Shown here piece after piece: positions 43,649-51,975 of a DNA stretch of 64,000 nt (position 1 is the first letter of the stretch; every line of letters starts with the position of its first letter). The stretch spans positions 186,001 through 250,000 of the forward strand of contig NZ_JAFFSU010000006.1 of assembly GCF_017948455.1 (NCBI RefSeq), written 5' to 3'. Source of the stretch: Streptomyces sp. GESEQ-4 (GTDB lineage Bacteria > Actinomycetota > Actinomycetes > Streptomycetales > Streptomycetaceae). The notes beneath the pieces were generated by a model. The model had not been told where the DNA came from and ran no database searches. It saw nothing but the letters and a program-made list of their open reading frames with translations. A program made the translations under genes and the position numbers.

Positions 43649-45196
43649 ATGGCGCCCAACCGGTGGTGGACACTGACCGTGGTGTCGGTGGGCAGCTTCA
43701 TGCTGCTGCTCGACGTCACGATCGTGAACATCGCACTGCCCGAGATCGAGGAGGCCCTGGACGCCACGCTCACGGACCTGCAATGGGTGGTGGCGGCCTA
43801 CGCCGTGGCCCTGTCGGCCGTGCTGCTCACGGCGGGCTCCCTCGCCGACCGGTTCGGCCGACGCGCGGTCTTCTCCTGGGGCATGGCGGTCTTCACGCTT
43901 GCCTCACTGCTGTGCGGGGTCGCCCAGGACCCGCTCACCCTCATCGTGGCCCGGGTGCTCCAAGGGGTGGGCGGCGCCGCCCTGCTCGCGACCTCGTTGG
44001 CCCTGCTCGCCGCCGCCTACCCCGACCACCGCGACCGGCATGTCGCCCTCGCCGTCTGGGGCGCCGTCAGCGGGGCAGCGCTCGCCGTGGGACCGCTCGC
44101 CGGCGGGGTGCTGGTCGAAGCGGCCGGCTGGCGGTGGATCTTCCTGGTCAACCTGCCCGTCGGCATCCTCGCTCTGATCGCCACCGCACTGTGCGTGGCC
44201 GAGTCCCGGGCGGAGAGCGCCGGGCGGATCGACTGGCCCGGCTTCCTCACCTTCGGCACCGCGCTCGGCGCCCTGTCCTTCGCCCTGCTGCGCGCCAACG
44301 AGGAGGGCTGGGGCAGCGCCCCGGTGGTCAGCGGCTTCGTCCTGTCCGCCGTGTCGATGACCGCGTTCGTCCTGGTCGAACGCGCCCGGCGGGACCCCAT
44401 GCTCCCCGGCGCCGTGTTCCGGAAGATCACCACCACGGGTGCCGCTGTCGGCGTCCTTGCCATGAGCTCCACGGCGTTCGCGCTGCTGCTGTACCTGACG
44501 CTGTATCTGCAGACGGTCCTCGGGCACGAACCCCTGGCGGCCGGGCTGCGGCTGCTGCCGCTGACCCTCTCCATCTTCGTCGCCTCGGCGATCGCCGCCC
44601 GGGTGGGCACCGTGCTGCCGGCCCGCTGGCTCGTCTCCGCCGGCCTGGCCTGCGTAGGGCTCGGGCTGCTGCTCATGGGCGGCCTCGACGCGTCCGACGA
44701 CTGGACCGCTCTGCTCGCCGGGCAGTTGGTGACCGGGCTCGGCGTCGGACTGGTCAACCCGAACGTGGTCGCCGCCGCGATGGGCGCGGTCGAACCGGCC
44801 CGCGTGGGGGTGGCCTCCGGGCTGAGCAACACCTGCCGGTCCCTGGGCATCGCCGTCGGCATCGCCGCCTTGGGCGCGATCTTCGCCGACCGGGTGCGCG
44901 ACGCGGTGCACGACGCCGTCGCCGGCACCCCGCTCCAGGAGCGGGCGGGCGAGCTCGGCCACGCCGTCGCCTCCGGGCAGATAGGTCCCGCCCTCGCCGG
45001 GCTCCCGCCCGAGCAGCGGGGCATCTTCACCGACGCGGCGCACTCCGCGTTCGTCCACGGGCTGAACTCGATCCTGACGGTGGCGGCGGTGGTGGCCTTC
45101 GCGGGTGCCCTCGCCGTCATCCCGCTCATTCGCAGCCGCGACCTTTCCACCACCGGGCCGGACGGCGAGCCCCTGCCGATCGCGGCCGGGCACTGA
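43649..45196 (+). CDS. MFS transporter, DHA2 family; probable polyketide exporter
   Basis: A 515-residue EmrB/QacA-type proton antiporter with about 14 TM segments. LLLDVTIVNIALPEIEEALD is TM1, GSLADRFGRRAVFSWGM motif A, and ALAVGPLAGGVLVE the antiporter motif C. ATG 43649 follows AAGGAGG. It is the first gene of a two-gene operon with the FAD monooxygenase, behind a perfect inverted-repeat operator. Exporter plus TetR repressor beside a type II PKS operon strongly suggests export of, and self-resistance to, the cluster product. Confidence 0.92.
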   Translation: MAPNRWWTLTVVSVGSFMLLLDVTIVNIALPEIEEALDATLTDLQWVVAAYAVALSAVLLTAGSLADRFGRRAVFSWGMAVFTLASLLCGVAQDPLTLIVARVLQGVGGAALLATSLALLAAAYPDHRDRHVALAVWGAVSGAALAVGPLAGGVLVEAAGWRWIFLVNLPVGILALIATALCVAESRAESAGRIDWPGFLTFGTALGALSFALLRANEEGWGSAPVVSGFVLSAVSMTAFVLVERARRDPMLPGAVFRKITTTGAAVGVLAMSSTAFALLLYLTLYLQTVLGHEPLAAGLRLLPLTLSIFVASAIAARVGTVLPARWLVSAGLACVGLGLLLMGGLDASDDWTALLAGQLVTGLGVGLVNPNVVAAAMGAVEPARVGVASGLSNTCRSLGIAVGIAALGAIFADRVRDAVHDAVAGTPLQERAGELGHAVASGQIGPALAGLPPEQRGIFTDAAHSAFVHGLNSILTVAAVVAFAGALAVIPLIRSRDLSTTGPDGEPLPIAAGH

Positions 45197-45227
45197 CCCG
45201 CGCCCGCACGCAACCCAGGAGCGATCC

Positions 45228-46427
45228 ATGAAGACCGAGACCACCCAGTGCGTCGTCGTGGGCGGCGGCCCTGCCGGGATGATGGCAGGACTGCTGCTCG
45301 CCCGGCAGGGTGTGCAGGTCACCGTCATCGAGAAGCACGGCGACTTCCTGCGGGACTTCCGCGGCGACACCGTGCACCCCTCGACCCTCCAGGTCATCGA
45401 CGAACTGGGGCTGCTGGACGAGTTTCTGCAGATCCCGCACACCAAGGTCACCGACATCACGGTGAGCACAGCCGCGGGGCCGACCACGTTCGCCGACTTC
45501 TCCCGGATCCGCAGCCGCTACCCGTACATCGCGTTCATGCCGCAGTGGGACGTCCTGGACTTCCTGGCCCGCAAGGCCGGGGAACTGCCCGGCTTCCGGC
45601 TGCTGCAGAAGACCGAGGGCACCACCGTGATCCGCGAGGGCGACCGGGTGGTCGGGGTGCGCGCGGACACCCCGGAGGGGCCGCTGGAGATCCGGGCCGA
45701 CCTGGTGATCGCCGCGGACGGCCGCCACTCGGCCATGCGCAAGGCCGTCGGACTGCGCGTGGCGGCGAGCGCCGCGCCCATGGACGTGCTGTGGTTCCGG
45801 CTCGGCCGCGAACCCGAAGAGACCATGACCTTCCTGCACACCGGGAAGGGCTTCGTGCTGATCACCATCGACCGGGGCTCCTACTGGCAGGTCGCGTACG
45901 TCATCCCGCAGGGCCAGTACGACGCCGTACGGGCGGAGGGCCTCGGCCGGCTGAGGGCCGACGTGTCCTCCGTGCACCCGCCGTTCGCCGAGCGGGCCGA
46001 GCGGGAGATCCGCGACTGGGACGACGTGAAACTGCTCGGCGTCCGGGTCGACCGGCTGCGCAGCTGGTACCGGCCCGGCCTGCTGTGCATCGGGGACGCG
46101 GCGCACGCCATGTCTCCGGCCGGCGGGGTCGGCATCAACCTCGCCGTGCAGGACGCGGTGGCCGCCGCGCGGATGCTCGGACCGGTGCTGCGCACGGGAC
46201 GTACGCCGACCCTCAAGGAACTGCGCCGGGTCCAGCGGCGGCGCGAGTTGCCGGTACGAGCCGTGCAGTTGGCGCAGGTGCACATGCTCGCCGACCTCTA
46301 TCCGAAGGACCGGCGGTCGGTGGTGGAGCGGCCGTTCGCGGCCCGGCTGGTGCGGCGCTTCCCGTTCCTGAACCGGTGGACAGCGCAGTTCATCGGCGTG
46401 GGGCTGCGGCCGGAACACGTGTCCTGA
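45228..46427 (+). CDS. FAD-dependent monooxygenase (aromatic hydroxylase family)
   Basis: A 399-residue group A flavoprotein hydroxylase. Dinucleotide motif VVGGGPAGMMAG (residues 10-21), VIAADGRHSAMRK (the DG motif), and FAD-ribityl motif CIGDAAHAMSPAGGVGINL. This family hydroxylates aromatic polyketides, for example ring-hydroxylating tailoring enzymes. Co-transcribed with the exporter (31 bp gap, AGGAG before ATG 45228). Its position suggests oxidative tailoring of the cluster polyketide; a role in hydroxylating a resistomycin-like core is possible but unproven. Confidence 0.92.
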   Translation: MKTETTQCVVVGGGPAGMMAGLLLARQGVQVTVIEKHGDFLRDFRGDTVHPSTLQVIDELGLLDEFLQIPHTKVTDITVSTAAGPTTFADFSRIRSRYPYIAFMPQWDVLDFLARKAGELPGFRLLQKTEGTTVIREGDRVVGVRADTPEGPLEIRADLVIAADGRHSAMRKAVGLRVAASAAPMDVLWFRLGREPEETMTFLHTGKGFVLITIDRGSYWQVAYVIPQGQYDAVRAEGLGRLRADVSSVHPPFAERAEREIRDWDDVKLLGVRVDRLRSWYRPGLLCIGDAAHAMSPAGGVGINLAVQDAVAAARMLGPVLRTGRTPTLKELRRVQRRRELPVRAVQLAQVHMLADLYPKDRRSVVERPFAARLVRRFPFLNRWTAQFIGVGLRPEHVS

Positions 46428-46438
46428 GCGGCCTGCCC

Positions 46439-47032
46439 TCAGGTGGCCCGGATGGCCGGCCAGATCGTGTCGACCACCACGTCCGCCCAGTCGGCGGGTG
46501 GCGGCGCGCCCCGGACCGCGAACCGGGCGATGAAGGAACCGGCCAGCATGCTGACGACCGTCTCGTAGTCGGCGTCCGCCCTCAGTTCGCCGCTCTCCAC
46601 TCCGGACCGGAGGGTCTGGAAGATGACCTCCAGCCGCGGCCCCAGAATGGTCTCCCGGAACACCTGGGTGAACTCCGGGTCCTCGTCGCCGTGCAGCAGG
46701 GCGACGAGGGCCCGGAGGCCGACCACCTCTTCCAGACCATGTCGGAATTGCGTGAGCAAATAGACGAGCCGTTCCCGCACCGGAAGACCGGGGGACGGCT
46801 CGGGAATGTCCTCGACGAAAGCGAGCGAGGACCGCAGAAGTTCATAGCGGTTCTTGTACCGGCGGTAGATCGTCGTCTTCGCGGAACCCGAATACTGGGC
46901 CACCGCCTCGACCGTGACGCCCTGCGGGCCGCGTTCCCGCAGCAGGGCGAGAGCGGCCAGATTGATTCCTCTGGACACTTCCGCACTGCGCGGGCGGCCC
47001 GGAGCGGACCGGGCGATATCTTCTTCAACCAT
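46439..47032 (-). CDS. TetR family regulator of the polyketide cluster/exporter
   Basis: A 197-residue TetR regulator: HTH at about residues 18-62 (GINLAALALLRERGPQGVTV, SGSAKTTIYRRYKNRYELL) and a C-terminal effector domain (VSMLAGSFIARFAVRG). It ends 12 bp from the convergent monooxygenase gene. The start at 47032 (MVEEDIARS) lacks a Shine-Dalgarno sequence, but TATACT lies 7 bases upstream, suggesting a leaderless transcript. The frame open to 47293 is not coding. It probably binds the 43585-43613 operator and is relieved by the polyketide or an intermediate. Confidence 0.92.
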   Translation of the reverse strand: MVEEDIARSAPGRPRSAEVSRGINLAALALLRERGPQGVTVEAVAQYSGSAKTTIYRRYKNRYELLRSSLAFVEDIPEPSPGLPVRERLVYLLTQFRHGLEEVVGLRALVALLHGDEDPEFTQVFRETILGPRLEVIFQTLRSGVESGELRADADYETVVSMLAGSFIARFAVRGAPPPADWADVVVDTIWPAIRAT

Positions 47033-47039
47033 TGCCGCC

Positions 47040-47045
47040 AGTATA
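47040..47045 (-). promoter_or_regulatory. -10 element of the TetR gene (leaderless)
   Basis: On the minus strand TATACT ends exactly 7 bases before the ATG at 47032, with no ribosome-binding site in between. This gives the TetR gene its own promoter inside the 31-bp gap after the acyltransferase gene, apart from any read-through of the PKS operon. Confidence 0.55.
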
Positions 47046-47063
47046 AGGAAAACCCGGGAACGG

Positions 47064-48341
47064 CTATACGACGGAACGGGACCCGGGGTAGACACGGCTC
47101 CAGTCCACCGGCACCCCCGCCGTGTACAGCCGCCCCAGCGCCATGAGCATCGGTCCGGTGCCGTCGGTGCTCCTGCCCAGCGAGGCCAGCCACAGCCGCC
47201 CCTCCCCCGGCAGGCAGCGTGCCCCGAGCCCGACCAGCGCCCGGCCGGGTCCGGCCTCCACATGGGCGCGGATGCCGAGTCCGTCGAGGACACGGACGGC
47301 GTCCAGGAATCGCACCGGGCCGCTCAGATGCCGGGACCAGTGCTCGGGGGCGAGTGGGCCGGTGACCCTGGCGCCGGTGACCGTGGACACGAAGGGAATG
47401 CGGGGCGGGCGCGTGGGGATCCTCTCCGCCACGGCCCGCAGTTCGGCCGACGCCGGTTCCTGGAGCGGTGAGTGCAGGCCCGAGGACACCGGCAGGCTGC
47501 TGGTCCGGACGCCGGCGGCCGTGAGGCGCTCCACGATCCGGGCCAGTTCCGTGGCCCGGCCCGAAAGGGACACCTCGCCCGGTGAGATGACCGCCGCGAG
47601 CCCCACCGACGGCCCGGTCTCCGCGAGGAGGTCCAGCGCGGCCTTCTCCTCCAGGCCGACCACCGCCATCGCACCGTCCGTGACCCGCTCGGCAAGGGTG
47701 ACCTGCGTGCCGAGCAGCAGCACCGCGTCCTCCGGGGTGAGGACCCCCGCCCAGCAGGCGGCCGCATACTCGCCCGAGCTGAAGCCGAGCACCGCCGCGG
47801 CCTCTATCCCCCAGCTGCGCCACAGCTCGCCCAGCGCGAAGTTGACGCAGAACGTGCCGAGGGCCGCGTGGGCGAGCCGGTACACCACGGCCGGCCCGGC
47901 GCCGGGGTCGAGCAGGTCCTGGAGAGGAATGCCGAGGTAGGGCCGGGCCGCCTCCGCGCACCGGTCGAAGGCCGCCCGGAAGACGGGTTCGGTGCGGTGG
48001 AGGCCCCGGCCCATGCCCGCGTACTGCGCCCCCTGGCCGCTGAACAGCAAGGCGACCGGCGGCCGACGGGCCGGGTCCGCGTGCCCGACGGACACCTCCC
48101 GGACCGGCTCGCCCGCCAGGTGAGCGCCGATCCGGTCGGCCATCTCACCCGCCGTGCGGCCCACCACGCCCATCCGATGGCCGGAATGCGGGCCTGCGGC
48201 GGCCTCGGCGCACCACTGGGCCAAAGCGGCGTCGCCGAGCCGGGCGAGCCGGGCGGCGGTTTCGCGAGCGCCGGCGGTCAGGGCGTCCGAGGTGTCGGCG
48301 GAGAGGGTGAGGAGGTGCGTGGCGCGGGGGTCGTACGTCAT
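47064..48341 (-). CDS. Discrete malonyl-type acyltransferase of type I PKS style
   Basis: A 425-residue stand-alone acyltransferase, far longer than FabD (about 310). It looks like an AT domain with its flanking linkers taken from a modular PKS: N-terminal linker (LLTLSADTSDALTAGARETA), AT core (LLFSGQGAQYAGMGRGLHRT, GFSSGEY with nucleophile S188, H290 in VSSGLHSPL), and the post-AT linker VPVDWSRVYPG. GF replaces GH in GHSxG, and SGLH stands where HAFH or YASH specifies extender units. It probably loads malonyl or a starter unit onto the ACP. Last PKS gene of the operon; resembles the dedicated MCAT of resistomycin clusters in context. Confidence 0.88.
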   Translation of the reverse strand: MTYDPRATHLLTLSADTSDALTAGARETAARLARLGDAALAQWCAEAAAGPHSGHRMGVVGRTAGEMADRIGAHLAGEPVREVSVGHADPARRPPVALLFSGQGAQYAGMGRGLHRTEPVFRAAFDRCAEAARPYLGIPLQDLLDPGAGPAVVYRLAHAALGTFCVNFALGELWRSWGIEAAAVLGFSSGEYAAACWAGVLTPEDAVLLLGTQVTLAERVTDGAMAVVGLEEKAALDLLAETGPSVGLAAVISPGEVSLSGRATELARIVERLTAAGVRTSSLPVSSGLHSPLQEPASAELRAVAERIPTRPPRIPFVSTVTGARVTGPLAPEHWSRHLSGPVRFLDAVRVLDGLGIRAHVEAGPGRALVGLGARCLPGEGRLWLASLGRSTDGTGPMLMALGRLYTAGVPVDWSRVYPGSRSVV

Positions 48342-48379
48342 GGTGGGAGGCCTTTCGCTGCGGGCGGGCCGGAGCCCGG

Positions 48380-49210
48380 TCACTGTGGGGCGGGGCCGGG
48401 CTCCGGGAACCCGGTGCGCGCCACCGCCCGGCACCATGCCGCCCCCGCGTCGGCGAGAGCGACGGGGAACGCCATGAACGTGAACGGGCCGTCCGGCAGC
48501 GCCCGTAGCCGGGCGAGCCCCTCGATCTGGATGAACTCCCGCCGCCTGCCGTGCAGATGGGTGGGCCACAGGGCGCCGGAGTCGCCCGTGGCGAAGAAGT
48601 CCTCGACCATCCGGCGGGCCGGCCCGTCGAAGCTCCAGCAGTCCGTGCCGAGCACCTTGACGCCGAGGTCCAGGAGGAGGTCGACGGCCTCGGGAGTGAT
48701 CGCCGTGGATTCGGTGTAGTACGCCGGTGTACCGAGCCTCAGGTCGGAGTCGGTGCGGAACAGCACCACCCAGCCGGGACCGACCTCCGGACCGGCCGTG
48801 CGCAGCGCCTCCTTGACGTCGGCGGCCGTCACCCGGCCCCCGCAGCCGCGCACGTCGAGGACGGCACCCGGGCCGTGGAACCACTCCAGGGGCAGGTCCA
48901 TGACCTTCTTCGCGGGGCGTCCCTCGCACTGCGGGCCGTAGTGGAAGGGAGCGTCGACGTGGGTGCCCTGGTGGACGGACATCCGGTAGAACTCGTTGGA
49001 CATGAAGCAGCCGTCGGGCAGGTCCTGTTCGCGCAGCCGTCGGCTGCCGGTGAGCCAGCGCAGGTGGTTGACGAACCGGTCCCGGCGGCTGTCACCGGGC
49101 AACGCCCGGATCCGGCGGGAGAGATGGCGGATGCCGTCCCGGTGGAGCCACTGTTCGAACTCGACGCCGGGGGCCCGGCGGCTGACGGGGATGCTCAGAT
49201 CGACGAACAC
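48380..49210 (-). CDS. Cyclase/metal-dependent hydrolase family (HxGTHxD) protein
   Basis: A 276-residue protein of the cyclase/kynurenine-formamidase-like family (PF04199). Metal motif H80-QGT-H84-V-D86 within SVHQGTHVDAPFHYG, then GTDCWSFDGPARRM. Members act as polyketide cyclases or formamide hydrolases. In this operon it would be the third cyclase, next to the SRPBCC and cupin proteins, consistent with folding a polyketide into a discoid skeleton. The GTG start at 49210 has GAGGAG 5 bases upstream. It lies 10 bp after the ICMT-like gene. Confidence 0.87.
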   Translation of the reverse strand: MFVDLSIPVSRRAPGVEFEQWLHRDGIRHLSRRIRALPGDSRRDRFVNHLRWLTGSRRLREQDLPDGCFMSNEFYRMSVHQGTHVDAPFHYGPQCEGRPAKKVMDLPLEWFHGPGAVLDVRGCGGRVTAADVKEALRTAGPEVGPGWVVLFRTDSDLRLGTPAYYTESTAITPEAVDLLLDLGVKVLGTDCWSFDGPARRMVEDFFATGDSGALWPTHLHGRRREFIQIEGLARLRALPDGPFTFMAFPVALADAGAAWCRAVARTGFPEPGPAPQ

Positions 49211-49220
49211 GGCTGCTCCT

Positions 49221-49772
49221 CTACTCCTCGGTCGGTTCCGGCCGCCTGCGCACGGCCCTGCGCCCGGTGCCCGCCGCGGTGCCGGGGATCCACGCGGGCA
49301 CGGCTCGCCGGTAGGCGGCGTACTCGGCACCGAAGGTCTCCGACAGTCCCGGCTCCTCGATCCGGCGGGCGGTCGTCCAGGACACGGCCAGCACGAACGC
49401 GGCCCACAGGGCGACGCCCGGCGCGGACCACAGCAGGGTCTCGCCGGCGAGGACGAGGGTCATCCCGGCGGCCATGGGGTTGCGGATCACCGCGTACCAG
49501 CCGGACCACACGAGATGCTCGGGCGGCCGGTCGCCGAGCGGGGTGGGCTGGCGCAGGTAGACCCGGTCCACGGCGTCCACGGTCATCCAGGCACCGAGGA
49601 GGACGAGAACGGCCCCGGCGGGCAGCGACAGCCAGCGGGCGAGCGGCAGTCGCGGCCCGGACAGCCACATCCCCAGCACGCTGGGCACGATCCCGGCGAC
49701 GGTCAGGGGAATCAGCAACGGCCCGGGCCGGACCCGACGACCACGGCTCACGGCGGCCTCGCCGGAATTCAC
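49221..49772 (-). CDS. Isoprenylcysteine carboxyl methyltransferase-like membrane protein
   Basis: A 183-residue integral membrane protein with about four to five TM helices. WSGWYAVIRNPMAAGMTLVL and EEPGLSETFGAEYAAYRRAV then PAWIPG are the SAM-binding motifs of the ICMT/PEMT family. It starts with GTG overlapping the kinase stop (GTGA at 49769-49772). The role in a polyketide operon is unclear: it might O-methylate a carboxyl or phenol of a lipophilic intermediate, or be accessory. No signal of pseudogenisation. Confidence 0.83.
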   Translation of the reverse strand: MNSGEAAVSRGRRVRPGPLLIPLTVAGIVPSVLGMWLSGPRLPLARWLSLPAGAVLVLLGAWMTVDAVDRVYLRQPTPLGDRPPEHLVWSGWYAVIRNPMAAGMTLVLAGETLLWSAPGVALWAAFVLAVSWTTARRIEEPGLSETFGAEYAAYRRAVPAWIPGTAAGTGRRAVRRRPEPTEE

Positions 49773-50797
49773 GAGAGGCCTGCCTTCTGCGTCTTGGGCG
49801 TGAGCCCTGGCACCGGTGCCAGTTCCGCCAGTGCCCGGTCGCCGTAGACCTCGCGCACCCGTCCCGCCACCGCCCGTGCCCTCGGCGCGTAGGTCTGGGT
49901 GCCGATCGACTCCAGGGCGAAGGACGCGAGGGCGCACCCCAGCCGGGCCGCCGCCTCGGCCGGTACGCCGAGGGCGAGGGCGGCGAGCATGCCCGCCCGC
50001 AGCGCGTCTCCCGCGCCCGTCGGATCGGCCACCGGGACATCGGGGACCGCGGGCACGACGACCGGTCGGTGGCCGGCACGTTCGAGGCGTACGCCGCTCG
50101 CGCCGAGCGTGGTCACCCAGGTGCCGACCCGCTCCAGGACGCTCGCGGCGCCCCAGCCGGTGCACTCCTGGAGCAGCGCGGCCTCGTACTCGTTGGTGAA
50201 CAGCCAGCGGGCCGCCCCGAGCAGGAACCGGACGTCCGCCCGGTCCATGCGGGCGAGCTGCTGGGAGGGGTCGGCGACGAACGGCAGTCCGGCGCTACGG
50301 CACTCCTCGGTGTGCCGGAGCATCGCCGCGGGGTCGTTGGGCGACACGACCACCAGGCCGAGTTCCCCGACCCGCGCCAGGACGTCCCGCAGGGCGATGG
50401 TGTACGCCGCCCGCATCGCGCCCGCGTGGAACGTGGCGATCTGGTTGTGGTCCGCGTCGGTCGTGCACACGAACCGTGCCGTGTGCTCGCCCGGCACGAC
50501 CAGCACGGAGTCGGTGTCGACGCCGTGCTGCTTGAGCCAGACCTGGTAGTCGGAGAAGTCGGCCCCGGCCGCGCCGACCAGCACCGGGGACATCCCGAGC
50601 CGCCCGAGGCCGTAGGCGATGTTGGCGGCGACGCCGCCGCGCCGTATCTCCAGCCGGTCGGAGAGGAACGACAGGGAGACGCTGTGCAGCCGGTCGGCGA
50701 CGAGCTGCTCGGCGAAACGGCCCGGGAAGGACATGAGGTGGTCCATGGCGATGGACCCGGTGACGGCGATACGCGGCGAGGACGGGGGTCGGGTCAC
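49769..50797 (-). CDS. PfkB family carbohydrate/nucleoside kinase
   Basis: A 342-residue ribokinase-fold kinase resembling actinomycete adenosine kinase. RIAVTGSIAMDHLMSFPGRF at the N-terminus, RRGGVAANIAYGLGRLG (substrate GG motif), and the catalytic anion-hole motif DPTGAGDALRAG. It is coupled by GTGA overlaps to both neighbours, so it belongs firmly to the operon. Adenosine kinase could recycle adenosine from SAH produced by the two or three methyltransferases here, which would explain its presence; that link is inference. Confidence 0.88.
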   Translation of the reverse strand: MTRPPSSPRIAVTGSIAMDHLMSFPGRFAEQLVADRLHSVSLSFLSDRLEIRRGGVAANIAYGLGRLGMSPVLVGAAGADFSDYQVWLKQHGVDTDSVLVVPGEHTARFVCTTDADHNQIATFHAGAMRAAYTIALRDVLARVGELGLVVVSPNDPAAMLRHTEECRSAGLPFVADPSQQLARMDRADVRFLLGAARWLFTNEYEAALLQECTGWGAASVLERVGTWVTTLGASGVRLERAGHRPVVVPAVPDVPVADPTGAGDALRAGMLAALALGVPAEAAARLGCALASFALESIGTQTYAPRARAVAGRVREVYGDRALAELAPVPGLTPKTQKAGLS

Positions 50798-51246
50798 GGC
50801 CCCACGGCCCCTGACTCGATCTTCTGCTTGATGCCGGCCTGGTTCTGCCGCGTGTGGGTGTTCATCCGCTCCAGGACCGTCGCGAGCGGGACGTCGAACT
50901 TCTCGTCGAGCTCGAAGTCCTGGACCCAGGTCATCCGCGTCCCCTCGGGGACCGCCTGGTAGCTCCACCGCAGGTGCATGTAGCCGAACGGGTAGAGGGG
51001 GTCGCGGCGTTCGGCCACCGCGACCAACTCGCGGTGGTCCAGGATTCGCCAGGAACGCCAGCTCGCCCCCTCCTCGTTGGTCAGCTCGAACACGATCTCC
51101 GTCCAGCGGCCCTCGCGTTCCTCGGAGAGGACCTTGGCGTCGCTGTACTCGTCGAAGATCTCCGACCAGCGGGCGATGTCGTTGGTGACGTCGAAGACGA
51201 GCCGGGGGTCGGCCCCGATCACGATGCTGTTCTCGATCCGCGGCAT
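50794..51246 (-). CDS. SRPBCC aromatase/cyclase (TcmN/WhiE-type)
   Basis: A 150-residue single-domain polyketide cyclase of the START/Bet v1 fold. RIENSIVIGADPRLVFDVTN at the N-terminus, DIARWSEIFDEYSDAKVL, then IVFELTNEEGASWRSWR and WSYQAVPEGTRMTWVQDF are typical of WhiE ORFVI/TcmN-like cyclases, which bind the ACP-tethered polyketide in a central cavity and guide the first ring closures. ATG 51246, 4 bp after the ACP gene; the stop overlaps the kinase start (GTGA). Equivalent in position and type to RemI of resistomycin clusters. Confidence 0.93.
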   Translation of the reverse strand: MPRIENSIVIGADPRLVFDVTNDIARWSEIFDEYSDAKVLSEEREGRWTEIVFELTNEEGASWRSWRILDHRELVAVAERRDPLYPFGYMHLRWSYQAVPEGTRMTWVQDFELDEKFDVPLATVLERMNTHTRQNQAGIKQKIESGAVGP

Positions 51247-51250
51247 CCCG

Positions 51251-51502
51251 TCACCTCCGCGTGGCGGTGCCGGCGGACAGCAGCCGTCCGACGCAGCCCA
51301 CCAGGTCGCCGGCGGTGGTGAAGCCGCCCTCGGCGTCCGCGTCGATGGCGATGTCGAAGTGCTGCTCCAGGGCGACGACGATCTCCACCAGCTCGGTCGA
51401 GTCGATGTCGAGGTCCTCGGCCAGCCGCTTGTCGGCCTCCAGTTCGTCCCCGTCGAAGCCGACGCCGCGCATCACGGCGAACACCTGCTCTTGTACGTCC
51501 AT
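51251..51502 (-). CDS. Acyl carrier protein of type II PKS
   Basis: An 83-residue acidic four-helix ACP. The 4'-phosphopantetheine serine is S35 in EDLDIDSTELVEIV. It carries the growing polyketide between KS, AT and cyclases. The start is ATG 51502. It lies between the PPTase gene (44 bp upstream) and the SRPBCC cyclase gene (4 bp downstream), as expected for a minimal PKS. Confidence 0.95.
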   Translation of the reverse strand: MDVQEQVFAVMRGVGFDGDELEADKRLAEDLDIDSTELVEIVVALEQHFDIAIDADAEGGFTTAGDLVGCVGRLLSAGTATRR

Positions 51503-51546
51503 GACTCCTAAGTCCTCCGTCTCGTGGTCGGGGTGGTCCGGTTCGT

Positions 51547-51975
51547 CTAGACGGCGAGGGCGATCGCCAGGGCGAGCCCCGCCTCGTGCGTGATGCTCAG
51601 GTGCAGTCCGGTGAACGAGGCCTGCCGAAAGGCTTCCTCGGCCCGCCCGGACACCCGTGGCAGCGGCTGCCCGGACTCCGCCCGGCCGATCTCGACGTCC
51701 AGCCAGCCGCACCCCTGCCCGTGCGCGCCGAGGGTCTTGCGGACGGCCTCCTTGGCGGCGATCCGGCCGGCCAGGCGGCGGGCGCGGTGGTGCGGCGAGC
51801 CGCCCTCGCACAGGGCCAGTTCGGCGGGCGTGAACAGCCGGTCGTACAGCGGCCGTCCACGGCGTTCGAGCATGGCCCGCAGTCGCTGGACGTCCACGAC
51901 GTCGATGCCGATGCCGCGTACCGCCGCGGGGGTGTTCAGCAGGGCTTCCGCGATCAACGCCTCAGTAGGAGACAT
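51547..51975 (-). CDS. AcpS-type 4'-phosphopantetheinyl transferase
   Basis: A 142-residue holo-ACP synthase. RGIGIDVVDVQRLRAMLERR and RLAGRIAAKEAVRKTLG are the two Mg/CoA-binding motifs, and the C-terminal LHLSITHEAGLALAIAL is typical. It activates the cluster ACP. A dedicated PPTase inside a type II PKS cluster is rare, and resistomycin clusters are the known example (RemP). The start at 51975 lies inside the KS-beta gene (22-bp overlap), so it is translationally coupled to it. Confidence 0.92.
   Translation of the reverse strand: MSPTEALIAEALLNTPAAVRGIGIDVVDVQRLRAMLERRGRPLYDRLFTPAELALCEGGSPHHRARRLAGRIAAKEAVRKTLGAHGQGCGWLDVEIGRAESGQPLPRVSGRAEEAFRQASFTGLHLSITHEAGLALAIALAV

Noticed and set aside
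46439..47293. Longer TetR reading frame
   Set aside because: The extra 87 residues are antisense-like to the end of the acyltransferase gene region and have no TetR homology; the HTH starts after 47032.
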